A DNA stretch of 17,637 nt from JBBQWS01 sp038210415 (lineage in GTDB: Bacteria > Actinomycetota > Actinomycetes > Prado026), in assembly GCA_038210415.1 (NCBI GenBank), contig JBBQWS010000060.1:1-17637 (forward strand), written 5' to 3'. The translations under genes were made by a program, and so were the position numbers. The notes under the pieces were generated by a model. That model had not been told where the DNA came from, did no database searches, and saw only the letters and a list, made by a program, of their open reading frames with translations. This document shows, in pieces, positions 7,283 through 14,944 of this stretch (the first letter of the stretch is position 1; every line of letters starts with the position of its first letter).

Positions 7283-8487
7283 GCGGTGCCCTCGATCTCG
7301 ATGCCGAACCAGCGCGCGGCCGTGTCGACGTCCTTGTCGCCGCGACCGGACAGGTTGACCAGGACGACCGCGTCCGGGCCGAGCTCGCGGGCGACCTCGA
7401 CGGCTCCCGCGATCGCGTGGGCCGACTCGATCGCGGGGATGATCCCCTCGGTACGGCACAGCAGCGCGAACGCGTCCATCGCCTGGGCGTCGGTGATCGG
7501 CCGGTAGCTCGCGCGACCGATGTCGTTGAGGTAGGAGTGCTCCGGCCCGACGCCGGGGTAGTCGAGCCCCGCGCTGATCGAGTGCGACTCGATCGTCTGC
7601 CCCATGTCGTCCTGGAGGAGGTACGACCGGGCGCCGTGCAGCACCCCGGGCGTGCCGCCGGTGATCGTGGCCGCGTGCCGACCGGTCTCGACGCCGTCGC
7701 CGCCGGCCTCGAAGCCGATCAGTCGCACAGACGGGTCGTCGATGAACGGGTAGAAGATGCCGATCGCGTTGGAGCCGCCACCGACGCAGGCGACGACGGC
7801 GTCGGGCAGCCGACCCGTGAGCGCGAGCACCTGGGCCCGGGACTCGTCACCGATCACCCGCTGGAAGTCGCGCACCATGCGCGGGAAGGGGCTCGGGCCG
7901 GCCACCGTGCCGAGGAGGTAGTGGGTCGTGTCGACGTTGGTCACCCAGTCGCGCATCGCCTCGTTGATGGCGTCCTTGAGGGTCTTGGAGCCGGTGGTGA
8001 CCGGGACGACCTCGGCGCCGAGGAGCTTCATCCGCACGACGTTGAGCGCCTGTCGCCGGGTGTCCTCCTCGCCCATGTAGACGATGCACTCGAGGCCGAG
8101 CAGCGCGCACGCGGTGGCGGACGCGACGCCGTGCTGACCGGCTCCGGTCTCGGCGATCACCCGGGTCTTGCCCATGCGCTGGGTCAGCAGGGCCTGGCCT
8201 AGCGCACTGTTGATCTTGTGCGCGCCGGTGTGGTTGAGGTCCTCCCGCTTGAGCAGGATCCGCGCTCCGCCGGCGTGCTCGGACAACCGGGTGGCCTCGG
8301 TGATCGGGCTCGGCCGCCCGACGTACGTGCGCTGCAGGTGTTCGAGCTCGGCCCGGAAGGCGGGATCGGCCTGCGCGGCGTCGTACGCCTCCGACAGCTG
8401 GTCGAGGGCCGCGATCAGCGCTTCGGGGACGAACCGTCCGCCGTAAGGGCCGAAGTGGCCGGTTGCGTCGGGCAGGGTCTGCGTCAT
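7279..8487 (-). CDS. trpB: Tryptophan synthase beta chain
   Basis: TrpB is the PLP enzyme that condenses indole with serine to give tryptophan. The 402-aa product has the PLP lysine Lys91 in HTGAHKINSALGQ, the catalytic Glu113 in AETGAGQHG, and the phosphate loop GGGSNAIG. The C-terminal SGRGDKD signature is also present. The N-terminus GHFGPYGGRFVPEAL is the usual one. The ATG at 8487 comes one base after the trpC stop (TGAGATG). Length and motifs match TrpB1, the partner of TrpA, not the stand-alone TrpB2 type. Confidence 0.98.
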   Translation of the reverse strand: MTQTLPDATGHFGPYGGRFVPEALIAALDQLSEAYDAAQADPAFRAELEHLQRTYVGRPSPITEATRLSEHAGGARILLKREDLNHTGAHKINSALGQALLTQRMGKTRVIAETGAGQHGVASATACALLGLECIVYMGEEDTRRQALNVVRMKLLGAEVVPVTTGSKTLKDAINEAMRDWVTNVDTTHYLLGTVAGPSPFPRMVRDFQRVIGDESRAQVLALTGRLPDAVVACVGGGSNAIGIFYPFIDDPSVRLIGFEAGGDGVETGRHAATITGGTPGVLHGARSYLLQDDMGQTIESHSISAGLDYPGVGPEHSYLNDIGRASYRPITDAQAMDAFALLCRTEGIIPAIESAHAIAGAVEVARELGPDAVVLVNLSGRGDKDVDTAARWFGIEIEGTA

Positions 8488-8488
8488 C

Positions 8489-9301
8489 TCATCCTCGGTC
8501 GGGTCGGAGCGCTGGGTGGCTGGCGGCGGTCACCAGCTCGGCGACGGCTGCGCGCGGGTCACGGCCGGTCACCAGGGACTCGCCTACGAGGACAGCGTCG
8601 GCGCCGGCGCGGGCGTACTCGATCAGGTCGTGCGGACCGCGCACGCCGGACTCGGCGATGCGCACGATCCCCGCCGGGATCCCGGGGGCGAGCTTGCCGA
8701 ACGTCGACCGGTCGACCTCGAGCGTCTTGAGGTTGCGCGCGTTGACGCCGATGACCTTCGCGCCGGCAGCGACCGCGCGCTCGACCTCGGCCTCGTCGTG
8801 CACCTCGACGATGGTGGTCAACCCGATCGTCGACGCGCGCTCGATCAACGAGACGAGTGCCTCCTGGTCGAGGGCGGCGACGATCAGCAGGGCCAGGTCG
8901 GCGCCGTGCGCCCGGGCCTCCCAGAGCTGATAGCTCGAAACGATGAAGTCCTTGCGCAGCACCGGGATCTCGACCGCACGGCGCACCGCGTCGAGGTCGT
9001 CGAGAGTTCCGCTGAAGCGGCGCTGCTCGGTGAGGACGCTGATGACTGCGGCGCCGCCGGACTCGTAGTCGGCAGCGAGCGCGGCGGGATCCTCGATGGC
9101 CGCGAGCTCTCCCTTGGAGGGGCTGCTCCGCTTGACCTCGGCGATGATCGCGACCCCGCTGTCGCGGCGCAGCGCGCAGATGCCGTCCCTGGGCGTGCGT
9201 GCGCCGGCTGCGCGCTCCTTGAGCTCGTCCAGATGGACCAGCGCCTGCCGGTCCGCGAGGTCGGCGCGCACGCCTTCGAGGATGTCGTCGAGCACCGTCA
9301 C
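8489..9301 (-). CDS. trpC: Indole-3-glycerol phosphate synthase
   Basis: TrpC closes the ring of CdRP to give indole-3-glycerol phosphate. The 270-aa product has the family motif IIAEVKRSSPSKG (52-64, Lys57), RKDFI with Lys117, IGVNARNLKT near Asn187, and ESGV near Glu217. The open frame reaches 9409. The GTG at 9301 is preferred because GGAGGG precedes it at normal spacing and it gives the usual VTVLDDILEG start. A second GTG sits two codons later. In related actinobacteria trpC follows the HGxxPAAW gene; here a two-component system intervenes. Confidence 0.96.
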   Translation of the reverse strand: MTVLDDILEGVRADLADRQALVHLDELKERAAGARTPRDGICALRRDSGVAIIAEVKRSSPSKGELAAIEDPAALAADYESGGAAVISVLTEQRRFSGTLDDLDAVRRAVEIPVLRKDFIVSSYQLWEARAHGADLALLIVAALDQEALVSLIERASTIGLTTIVEVHDEAEVERAVAAGAKVIGVNARNLKTLEVDRSTFGKLAPGIPAGIVRIAESGVRGPHDLIEYARAGADAVLVGESLVTGRDPRAAVAELVTAASHPALRPDRG

Positions 9302-9310
9302 GCGTTGTGG

Positions 9311-9316
9311 CCCTCC
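9311..9316 (-). promoter_or_regulatory. Ribosome binding site of trpC
   Basis: GGAGGG on the minus strand ends 9 nt before the GTG at 9301. It decides the start against the longer open frame. Most genes further along this run rely on overlap with the previous gene instead. Confidence 0.7.
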
Positions 9317-9342
9317 GCCGTCGCTGCCGATCGTGTGGCGCA

Positions 9343-9348
9343 AGGGTA
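9343..9348 (-). promoter_or_regulatory. Possible -10 element for trpC
   Basis: TACCCT (TANNNT) lies in the 77-bp gap between the kinase stop and trpC, with only a poor -35 match about 17 nt upstream. It would let trpCBA and the redox cassette be expressed independently of trpE and of the two-component genes. Weak evidence. Confidence 0.28.
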
Positions 9349-9378
9349 TCCGGGTCCGGGCCCTCCGGCAGACGCGGG

Positions 9379-10725
9379 TCAGCCGGCCGGGAGGCGTACG
9401 GCGAAGCACGCGCCGCCCTCGGCCGACCGCTGGGCGACCGCCGTGCCACCGAGCCGCGTGGCCAGACCGAAGACGAGTGCGAGCCCGAACCCGGTGCCCA
9501 CGCGCCGTGCCCCTCGGTAGCGGTCGTACAGAGCGGACCGTTCGAACGCCACCGAGAGGTCCTCGTCGGAGAGCCCGGGGCCGCCGTCGCGGACCTCCAC
9601 GACCGCGACCGGGCCCGGCTCAGCGCGTACGGCGAGCACGATCGGTCGGCCCGACGGGGTCACCCGCAGCGCGTTCTCGGCCAGGCCGTCGAGGATCTGC
9701 CTGACCCGCGTCGGATCCGTGCCCACCACCACCGGTTGCGCCGGCACCTCGACCCTCAGCTCGACGCCCTCGCGCGCGCACCGGTCGTGCCACACCAGCC
9801 CCGCCGCGCGGACCAGCTCGACGAGGTCGACGGGTGTCACGTCGAGCCGGAAGTCCTGGGCCCGCAGCCGCGCGAGGTCGAGCAGGTCAGCGACCAGCCG
9901 GTCCAGCCGCTGCGCCTCGGCCAACATCGTCGCCCCAGTCCGCTCTACGTCGTCCGGCGCTACGACGCCGTCGGCCAGCGCCTCGGCGTACCCACGGACA
10001 GCCGTGAGCGGGGTCCGCAGCTCGTGCGACACCGAGAGCAGGAACTCCCGTTCGCGACCCTCACTGGTGGCCAGCGCCCCGCTCAACCGGTTGAGAGCGG
10101 TCGCGAGCTCCGCCACCTCGGCGGGGCCCTCCGGCACAAGCCGCACGTCCCTCGCCCCGGATGCCAGCCGGTGCGCGGCCTGCGCCGCCGCCTGCAGGGG
10201 TCGGGCGAGCCGCCGGGCCAGCAGCAGCCCTGCAAACGCAGCGCCGCCCAGGCCGAGCAGCAGGGGCAGCAGGAGCCGGCGCTGGGCGGTCCCGGCCGCA
10301 CCGTTGGCGATCGACGCGGGCTGGACGACGACCACGGCTCCCCCGGCGTCGAGCGGCCGGCCCTCGACGAAGACCGCGGCGCCGGCCCGGTCGCGGACGA
10401 CGGAGACCGGCCGGCCCGCCGCCAGCTCTGCGCGGTCGGCGGCGGTGAGGTACGCGGGAGCGGCCGCCGCGTCGGTGGACACCTCGATCTGGATCTGCTG
10501 GCCCCGCAACAGCTGGCTCAGCCTCGCCGGCCGGGTGCCGGGGGTGCGCTCGAGGGTCGCGGCGACGATGTCGGCCTGGCGCCCCAGCGACTCCTGGGCC
10601 TGCTGGCGGGCAGCGCCGCGCACCGAGCTCACGGCGAAGATCCCGGTGATCAGCACAGCGACGAACGCGACCGCGACCGCGAGCGCCGCGATGAGGGTCG
10701 CGATGCCGGAGCGCCGCCTAGTCAT
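9379..10725 (-). CDS. Two-component sensor histidine kinase
   Basis: 448 aa. Membrane span one is at about 8-31, followed by an extracytoplasmic sensor of about 115 residues, span two (about 150-169) and a HAMP linker (170-222). The H box SVSHELRTPL has the phospho-acceptor His234. The ATPase domain has an N box with Asn351 (LAENALRVTP), DGGPG with Asp380, and a GTGFGLAL lid region. This is the classical EnvZ-like layout, partner of the OmpR-type regulator it overlaps. Two ATGs start near-identical MTRRRSG segments (10749 and 10725). The second gives an 8-bp overlap with the regulator and is used here. The sensed signal cannot be told from sequence. Confidence 0.93.
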   Translation of the reverse strand: MTRRRSGIATLIAALAVAVAFVAVLITGIFAVSSVRGAARQQAQESLGRQADIVAATLERTPGTRPARLSQLLRGQQIQIEVSTDAAAAPAYLTAADRAELAAGRPVSVVRDRAGAAVFVEGRPLDAGGAVVVVQPASIANGAAGTAQRRLLLPLLLGLGGAAFAGLLLARRLARPLQAAAQAAHRLASGARDVRLVPEGPAEVAELATALNRLSGALATSEGREREFLLSVSHELRTPLTAVRGYAEALADGVVAPDDVERTGATMLAEAQRLDRLVADLLDLARLRAQDFRLDVTPVDLVELVRAAGLVWHDRCAREGVELRVEVPAQPVVVGTDPTRVRQILDGLAENALRVTPSGRPIVLAVRAEPGPVAVVEVRDGGPGLSDEDLSVAFERSALYDRYRGARRVGTGFGLALVFGLATRLGGTAVAQRSAEGGACFAVRLPAG

Positions 10726-10753
10726 CGGCCCGGAGCGGCGTCTGGTCATCGGC
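10706..10753. repeat. 24-bp tandem direct repeat across the regulator stop and kinase start
   Basis: On the minus strand, units 10753-10730 and 10729-10706 agree at 21 of 24 bases. Both begin GCCGATGAC. In the regulator frame they read ADDQTPLR and ADD-stop; in the kinase frame they read MTRRRSGP and MTRRRSGI. The repeat has thus duplicated the kinase start region, and one base difference (CAG against TAG) supplies the regulator stop. Confidence 0.9.
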
Positions 10754-11434
10754 GGAGTAGCCGACACCGCGGACCGTTCGGATCGGGCTGGTCGGACCGA
10801 GCTTGGCCCGCAGCTGTGCGATGTGGACGTCGACCGTGCGGGTGCCTGCCGCCGCCGCATAGCCCCACACCTCGGACAGGAGCTGCTCACGCGGAAAGAC
10901 CCGACCGGGCCGCCGCACGAGGAACAGCAGCAGGTCGAACTCCGTACTGGTCAGGGCGACGTCATCGCCCGCGGCCGTGACCCGCCGCCGCGCCGGGTCG
11001 ACGGTCACCTCGCCCAAGGTGTACGTCCGCTCGTCGCCACCAGGCCCGGCGGACCGGCGAACCACCGAGCGCACCCGGGCCACGAGCTCGCGCGGGCTGA
11101 ACGGTTTCGTGACGTAGTCGTCGGCGCCCAGCTCGAGTCCGAGGATCCGGTCGATCTCGTCGTCCCGAGCGGTCACGAAGATGACCGGCGTCCAGTCGCC
11201 GTCGGCCCGCAGCCGGCGGCACACGTCCGTGCCGTCGATCACCGGCAGACCGACGTCGAGAATGATCGCCACGGGGTGCAGGCTGCGGGCGGCTGCGAGA
11301 CCGCCGCGCCCGTCCGACTCGACGTGGACGCCGTAGCCCTCGCGGGTGAGGTACATGCGGATCAGGTCGGCGATGGACTTCTCGTCCTCGACCACGAGCA
11401 CGAGGCCGCGCGCGGGCTCACTGGGACGGTCCAC
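10718..11434 (-). CDS. OmpR/PhoB-type response regulator
   Basis: 238 aa. The receiver domain has the acidic pair in VVEDE (16-18), phospho-acceptor Asp60 in IILDVGLP, the conserved Thr/Ser position in FVTAR (88) and Lys110 in YVTKPF. The winged-helix output domain (about 135-232) has LTSTEFDLLLFLVRRPGRVFPREQLL, TRTVDVHIAQLRAKL and IRTVRGVGY, all standard OmpR-family motifs. It should bind DNA as a dimer and work with the downstream kinase. The GTG start at 11434 has no clear Shine-Dalgarno sequence. It lies 78 bp after the HGxxPAAW-like gene, inside the tryptophan block, where such a gene is not usual. Confidence 0.95.
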   Translation of the reverse strand: MDRPSEPARGLVLVVEDEKSIADLIRMYLTREGYGVHVESDGRGGLAAARSLHPVAIILDVGLPVIDGTDVCRRLRADGDWTPVIFVTARDDEIDRILGLELGADDYVTKPFSPRELVARVRSVVRRSAGPGGDERTYTLGEVTVDPARRRVTAAGDDVALTSTEFDLLLFLVRRPGRVFPREQLLSEVWGYAAAAGTRTVDVHIAQLRAKLGPTSPIRTVRGVGYSADDQTPLRADD

Positions 11435-11466
11435 GCGGACAGCGTGGCACGGCGCGGGGCCGGGCC

Positions 11467-11495
11467 AGGTCAGGCGAAGATCAGCGTTTCGTCAA
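11467..11495 (-). promoter_or_regulatory. Possible promoter for the two-component genes
   Basis: On the minus strand TTGACG (11495-11490) is followed after exactly 17 nt by TGACCT (11472-11467). The -35 is near consensus and the -10 is poor. It lies in the 78-bp gap before the regulator, so the pair probably has its own promoter. Confidence 0.33.
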
Positions 11496-11512
11496 GAAAG
11501 ACCGTCGCCGCG

Positions 11513-11752
11513 TCAGGCGACGTCGGCGGAGCTGGCGTCGTCGGCATGGACGCCGAAGCCCATGAGCGCCAGCACCTTGCCCGCGAGCACTCCGACAGCA
11601 CACAGACCGATACAGGCCCAGAACAGCCAGACGGTGGCGGTCATGACGGCGAACGAGCCGATCACGAAGGCGAGCGTGACGATGACGACGGCGGTCCACG
11701 CGGCGATCGAATTGCCGTGGTTCTCGTGGTGCTCGTGCTCGTCGGCGGCCAT
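11513..11752 (-). CDS. Small HGxxPAAW-like membrane protein
   Basis: 79 aa. A His/Glu-rich N-terminus (ADEHEHHENHG) precedes HGNSIAAW at about 12-19, then two hydrophobic spans (about 20-42 and 44-66). This matches the small HGxxPAAW (DUF6704-type) proteins found next to trp genes in actinobacteria, except that the motif proline is Ile here. Function is unknown; the His-rich start could bind metal (inference). ATG at 11752 shares one base with the preceding stop (TGATG). The long upstream extension of the open frame to 12646 is shadow sequence of the neighbouring genes. Confidence 0.85.
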   Translation of the reverse strand: MAADEHEHHENHGNSIAAWTAVVIVTLAFVIGSFAVMTATVWLFWACIGLCAVGVLAGKVLALMGFGVHADDASSADVA

Positions 11753-12423
11753 CACGGCGTCCCTTCGGTGGCTGCGGTCGGATCCGGGGTCAGTGTGACA
11801 GATCCAGATTGTGTCAGGTCCGGCTCCGACCGTAGCGGGTGGCTCGGCCCGTCCGTCGGATCCTCGCCGCGATCCAGCTGTGACCACGCATCCTGCCCAG
11901 AGGCGCGCCGTCGCTGCGCCGGCTCCCCGCCGCGTTCGTACCGGTCGGACAAGGTCGGCCACTGCCCCGCCCTCAGCACCGTCGCGACCCCCGCTGCGCA
12001 GACGAGGACCCCGAAGGCGAACGTCGCGCACCAGGTCGCGGCCCAGCTCTCGATGAAGACACCCACCGACGAGCTGCCGGTGGCCGACCGGGCCGCGCGG
12101 GTGAGGGCCGCAGTGCCGAACCTTGCGTCGACGACGGCCCAGACCAGCCCGGATCCAGCGAGCAGGATCACCCCACCGACGAGCCGCCGGGTCGCCGCGC
12201 GGGACGCCAGCACCCCCACGACCCCGGCCAGCGCGACCAGCGCGAGCGGGCTGAGCGCGGGCGCCAGAGCGGTGCCGGACAGGTCGAGCCGACGGGCCGA
12301 TGCACCGAGCGACGCGTCGTCGGTCAGCACGGTGGTCCAGGGCAGCGAACTCGTCGCAAGCACACCGACGGCACCCAGGGTCAGCACCCCGAGCCAGCCG
12401 ATGTACTCCCGGCGCGGGCTCAC
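11752..12423 (-). CDS. Trp biosynthesis-associated membrane protein
   Basis: 223 aa. Spans are seen at about 9-24, 54-73, 80-99 and 127-148. The cytoplasmic tail contains WPTLSDRYE and DAWSQLDRGEDPT, motifs characteristic of the TIGR02234-type Trp-associated membrane protein family. The role is not established; it is named for its constant place beside trpE. The GTG start overlaps the trpE stop (GTGA), and its own stop overlaps the next ATG, so the three genes are translationally chained. Confidence 0.9.
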   Translation of the reverse strand: MSPRREYIGWLGVLTLGAVGVLATSSLPWTTVLTDDASLGASARRLDLSGTALAPALSPLALVALAGVVGVLASRAATRRLVGGVILLAGSGLVWAVVDARFGTAALTRAARSATGSSSVGVFIESWAATWCATFAFGVLVCAAGVATVLRAGQWPTLSDRYERGGEPAQRRRASGQDAWSQLDRGEDPTDGPSHPLRSEPDLTQSGSVTLTPDPTAATEGTP

Positions 12424-13934
12424 GGCTGCGGGCCGACCGGGCGGAACGTCGACGCGACCGCCACGGCACGCAGCACGGCGGCCGCCTTGTTGCGCGACTC
12501 GGTGTCCTCGGCCACCGGGTCGGAGTCGGCGACGATTCCGCCACCGGCCTGGACGTACGCCACGCCGTGACGAAGCAGCGCCGTCCGGATCGCGATCGCC
12601 GCGTCGAGATCGCCGGCGAAGTCGAGGTAGCCCACGCAGCCGCCATAGAGGCCTCGGCGGGTCGGCTCGAGCTCCTCGATGATCTCCATCGCGCGCGGCT
12701 TGGGCGCTCCGGACAACGTGCCGGCCGGGAACGTGGCCGTCAGCACGTCGAACGCCGTGAGCCCGCCGGCGACGGTGCCCACCACGGTCGACACGATGTG
12801 CATCACGTGGCTGTACCGCTCGACGCTCATGAAGTCGACGACCTCGACGCTGCCCGGGGCGCAGACCCGGCCCAGGTCGTTGCGGCCGAGGTCGACCAGC
12901 ATCAGGTGCTCGGCCCGCTCCTTCTCGTCGGCCAGCAGCTCGGCGGCCAGGTCGGCGTCAGCCTCGGGCGTCGCGCCCCGCCAGCGGGTGCCGGCGATCG
13001 GGTGCAGCAGGGCGCGATCACCGGTCACCTTGACCAGGGCCTCAGGGCTGGAGCCGACCACGTCGTACCCGTCGAACCGCAGGAGGTACATGTACGGGCT
13101 GGGGTTCGTGACCCGCAGCACCCGGTAGATGTCCAGGGCCGAGGCCGACGTCTGTATCTCGAACCGTTGCGACACGACCACCTGGAACGCCTCGCCGGCT
13201 CGGATCCGCTCCTTCGCCTCCTCCACCGCGGCGACGTAGTCAGCCCGGTCGGTGTTGCTGCGGTAGTCCGGTGCGGCGTCCCAGTCCAGTGCCACAGCCA
13301 TCGGCTCGGCCGGCAGGGCGAGGTCGGCCGTCATCCGGTCGAGTCGGGCGACGGCGTCGGTGTACGCCTCGTCGACGCGTTCGTCGGTGGCGTCGTAGTT
13401 GATCGCGTTGGCGATCAGCAGCACCGAGCCATCGGCGTGGTCGAGGACCGCGAGGTCGGTGGCGAACAGCATCGCGAGCTCGGGCAGCTGGAGGTCGTCC
13501 TTGGCCAGGTCCGGCAGCCGCTCCAGCCGGCGGACCGCGTCGTAGCCGACAAAGCCCACCATGCCGCCGGTGAGCGGGGGCAGGCCAGGCAGTCGGGGCG
13601 TGTGCAGCAGCGCCATCGTCTCGCGCAGCGCTGCCAGCGGGTCGCCGGTGGTCGGCACGCCGACGGGCGGGGTTCCCGTCCAGATGGCCTCGCCGTCGAG
13701 CTCGGTGAGCGTGGCCGCCGAGCGGACCCCGACGAACGAGTACCGGGACCAGACGCGACCGTGCTCGGCCGACTCAAGCAGGAATGTGCCCGGTCGACCC
13801 TGGGCGAGGCGCTGGTACAGGCCCACCGGGGTCTCCCCGTCGGCGAGCAGCCGGCGGGTGACCGGCACGACCCGGCGGCCCCGAGCGAGGGACCGGAATG
13901 TCGCCAGATCGGGGGTTTCCGAGCGGTTGGCCAT
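12420..13934 (-). CDS. trpE: Anthranilate synthase component I
   Basis: TrpE converts chorismate to anthranilate, the first committed step of tryptophan synthesis, using ammonia from TrpG. The 504-aa product has the feedback-inhibition element LLES (52-55) and HPIAGTRWRG (311-320). It also has DEKERAEHLMLVDLGRNDLGRV (336-357), LSGAPK (407-412) and QAGGGIVADSDP (462-473), all complete. No trpG or trpD is present in the window and the protein is not fused to TrpG. ATG at 13934, MANRSETPDLATFRSLA, is the usual actinobacterial N-terminus. Confidence 0.97.
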   Translation of the reverse strand: MANRSETPDLATFRSLARGRRVVPVTRRLLADGETPVGLYQRLAQGRPGTFLLESAEHGRVWSRYSFVGVRSAATLTELDGEAIWTGTPPVGVPTTGDPLAALRETMALLHTPRLPGLPPLTGGMVGFVGYDAVRRLERLPDLAKDDLQLPELAMLFATDLAVLDHADGSVLLIANAINYDATDERVDEAYTDAVARLDRMTADLALPAEPMAVALDWDAAPDYRSNTDRADYVAAVEEAKERIRAGEAFQVVVSQRFEIQTSASALDIYRVLRVTNPSPYMYLLRFDGYDVVGSSPEALVKVTGDRALLHPIAGTRWRGATPEADADLAAELLADEKERAEHLMLVDLGRNDLGRVCAPGSVEVVDFMSVERYSHVMHIVSTVVGTVAGGLTAFDVLTATFPAGTLSGAPKPRAMEIIEELEPTRRGLYGGCVGYLDFAGDLDAAIAIRTALLRHGVAYVQAGGGIVADSDPVAEDTESRNKAAAVLRAVAVASTFRPVGPQP

Positions 13935-13945
13935 GAGGACAGTCT

Positions 13946-13974
13946 TCCGTACCTTCGGCGGGTCGTCAGGTCAA
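13946..13974 (-). promoter_or_regulatory. Possible trpE promoter with a very short leader
   Basis: On the minus strand TTGACC (13974-13969), a 17-nt spacer and TACGGA (13951-13946) lie just upstream of the trpE ATG at 13934. A start about 7 nt downstream of the -10 would leave only a few leader bases, which fits the absence of a Shine-Dalgarno sequence. The -35 is good and the -10 is weak. Confidence 0.4.
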
Positions 13975-14002
13975 CCTCTCCCCACGCCACCGCGATGATC
14001 GC

Positions 14003-14008
14003 TAGCCT
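14003..14008 (+). promoter_or_regulatory. Possible -10 element for the proline-rich membrane protein gene
   Basis: TAGCCT fits TANNNT and lies about 50 nt before the ATG at 14060, in the divergent 125-bp gap shared with trpE. No clear -35 is present. AAAGGG at 14049-14054 can serve as the ribosome binding site. Confidence 0.3.
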
Positions 14009-14059
14009 CGGGTACGACACGGCCGATGAGGCCAGCTAAAGGCCAACGAAAGGGCCACC

Positions 14060-14944
14060 ATGTCTGACCAGCTCCCTCCGGAGATCCCTGACCCGAATGT
14101 GCCGCCGGTTCCGCCACCGCCGCCGCCGCCGCCCGCGCCGCCCGCGGGCTACGGAACACCCCCGCCCCCGCCGCCTGGGTACGGACCGCCGCCGCCCGGC
14201 TATGCCGCGCCGCCGCCCCCGCCCGCAGGACCGGTTGACCTAGCAGCTGGCCCGTGGTCCATCGGCAACGCGTTCAACTACGGCTGGCAGAAGTTCCAGC
14301 AGAACCTCGGCCCGATCCTGATCGCGGGTGTGATCTACGTTCTCGGCCTGCTCATCATTGAGGGAATCTTCTACCTCATCTTCGCCGGGCTGCTGCTGAA
14401 CACCAGCGCAACGACGATCAACGCCGACGGAACGTTCACCCTGGGGTCGGGTCCGGGCCTGTTCGCCGTGATGATCTTCGGCGCCCTCACCTGGTTCGCC
14501 TTCACCGTGCTGTCGTACGTCGTCCAGGCGGGGATCATCCGTGGCGCGCTCGCGCTCACCTACGGTCAGCCGCTCGCACTCGCCACGATGTTCAACACCA
14601 CGATGATCGTGCCCGTGGTCATCGCCGGCCTTCTGGTCGGCCTCGCGACCGCGGTCGGAATCGTGCTCTGCTACCTGCCCGGCCTGGTCGTCATCTTCTT
14701 CACCCAGTTCGTGGTGGCGTTCATCGTCGACAAGCAGCTCGCCCCGATCGACGCGATCAAGGCGAGCATCAACCTGGTTAAGGCCAACGCCGGTCAGCTG
14801 ATCCTGTTCTACCTGGCGTCCGCCCTGGCGTTCTTCGTCGGCGCCATCCTCTGCGGCATCGGGCTCATCGTGGCCTTCCCGGTCGTCCTGATCGCGCAGG
14901 CGTACACCTACCGCAAGCTGCAGGGCGAGACCGTCGCCGCTTGA
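14060..14944 (+). CDS. Proline-rich multi-pass membrane protein of unknown function
   Basis: 294 aa. Residues 1-60 are a low-complexity Pro/Gly/Tyr tail with PPPPP runs and GYG repeats, probably cytoplasmic and flexible. The rest is strongly hydrophobic, with spans at about 84-113, 134-158, 182-222 and 246-283. It also has the segment IDAIKASINLVKANAGQLI, which resembles actinobacterial DUF975/GPDPase_memb-like integral membrane proteins (tentative). It is transcribed against hisI and trpE and overlaps the DUF2510 gene by one base (TGATG), so the two probably act together at the membrane. The specific role cannot be inferred. Confidence 0.85.
   Translation: MSDQLPPEIPDPNVPPVPPPPPPPPAPPAGYGTPPPPPPGYGPPPPGYAAPPPPPAGPVDLAAGPWSIGNAFNYGWQKFQQNLGPILIAGVIYVLGLLIIEGIFYLIFAGLLLNTSATTINADGTFTLGSGPGLFAVMIFGALTWFAFTVLSYVVQAGIIRGALALTYGQPLALATMFNTTMIVPVVIAGLLVGLATAVGIVLCYLPGLVVIFFTQFVVAFIVDKQLAPIDAIKASINLVKANAGQLILFYLASALAFFVGAILCGIGLIVAFPVVLIAQAYTYRKLQGETVAA

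Noticed and set aside
11487..11499. Small palindrome TTTC-N5-GAAA between the HGxxPAAW-like gene and the regulator as a terminator or operator
   Set aside because: Only four paired bases on each side, no T run and no second copy. Too short to support.
9719..12682. Plus-strand open frame of 987 codons antisense to the kinase, regulator and trp-associated genes
   Set aside because: Ser/Arg/Pro-rich composition without domain logic, and it lies opposite five well-supported genes. It is a high-GC shadow frame.
12300..14039. Plus-strand open frame of 579 codons opposite trpE
   Set aside because: Shadow of trpE with low-complexity, charged composition.
13935..14059. T-box or other tryptophan-responsive leader
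   Set aside because: The gap is short and shows no recognisable T-box sequence, leader peptide or terminator hairpin.
14092..14232. CCG-rich repeats in the proline-rich gene as a non-coding or CRISPR-like repeat
   Set aside because: They are irregular Pro codons within an intact frame with a good start. No spacer structure.
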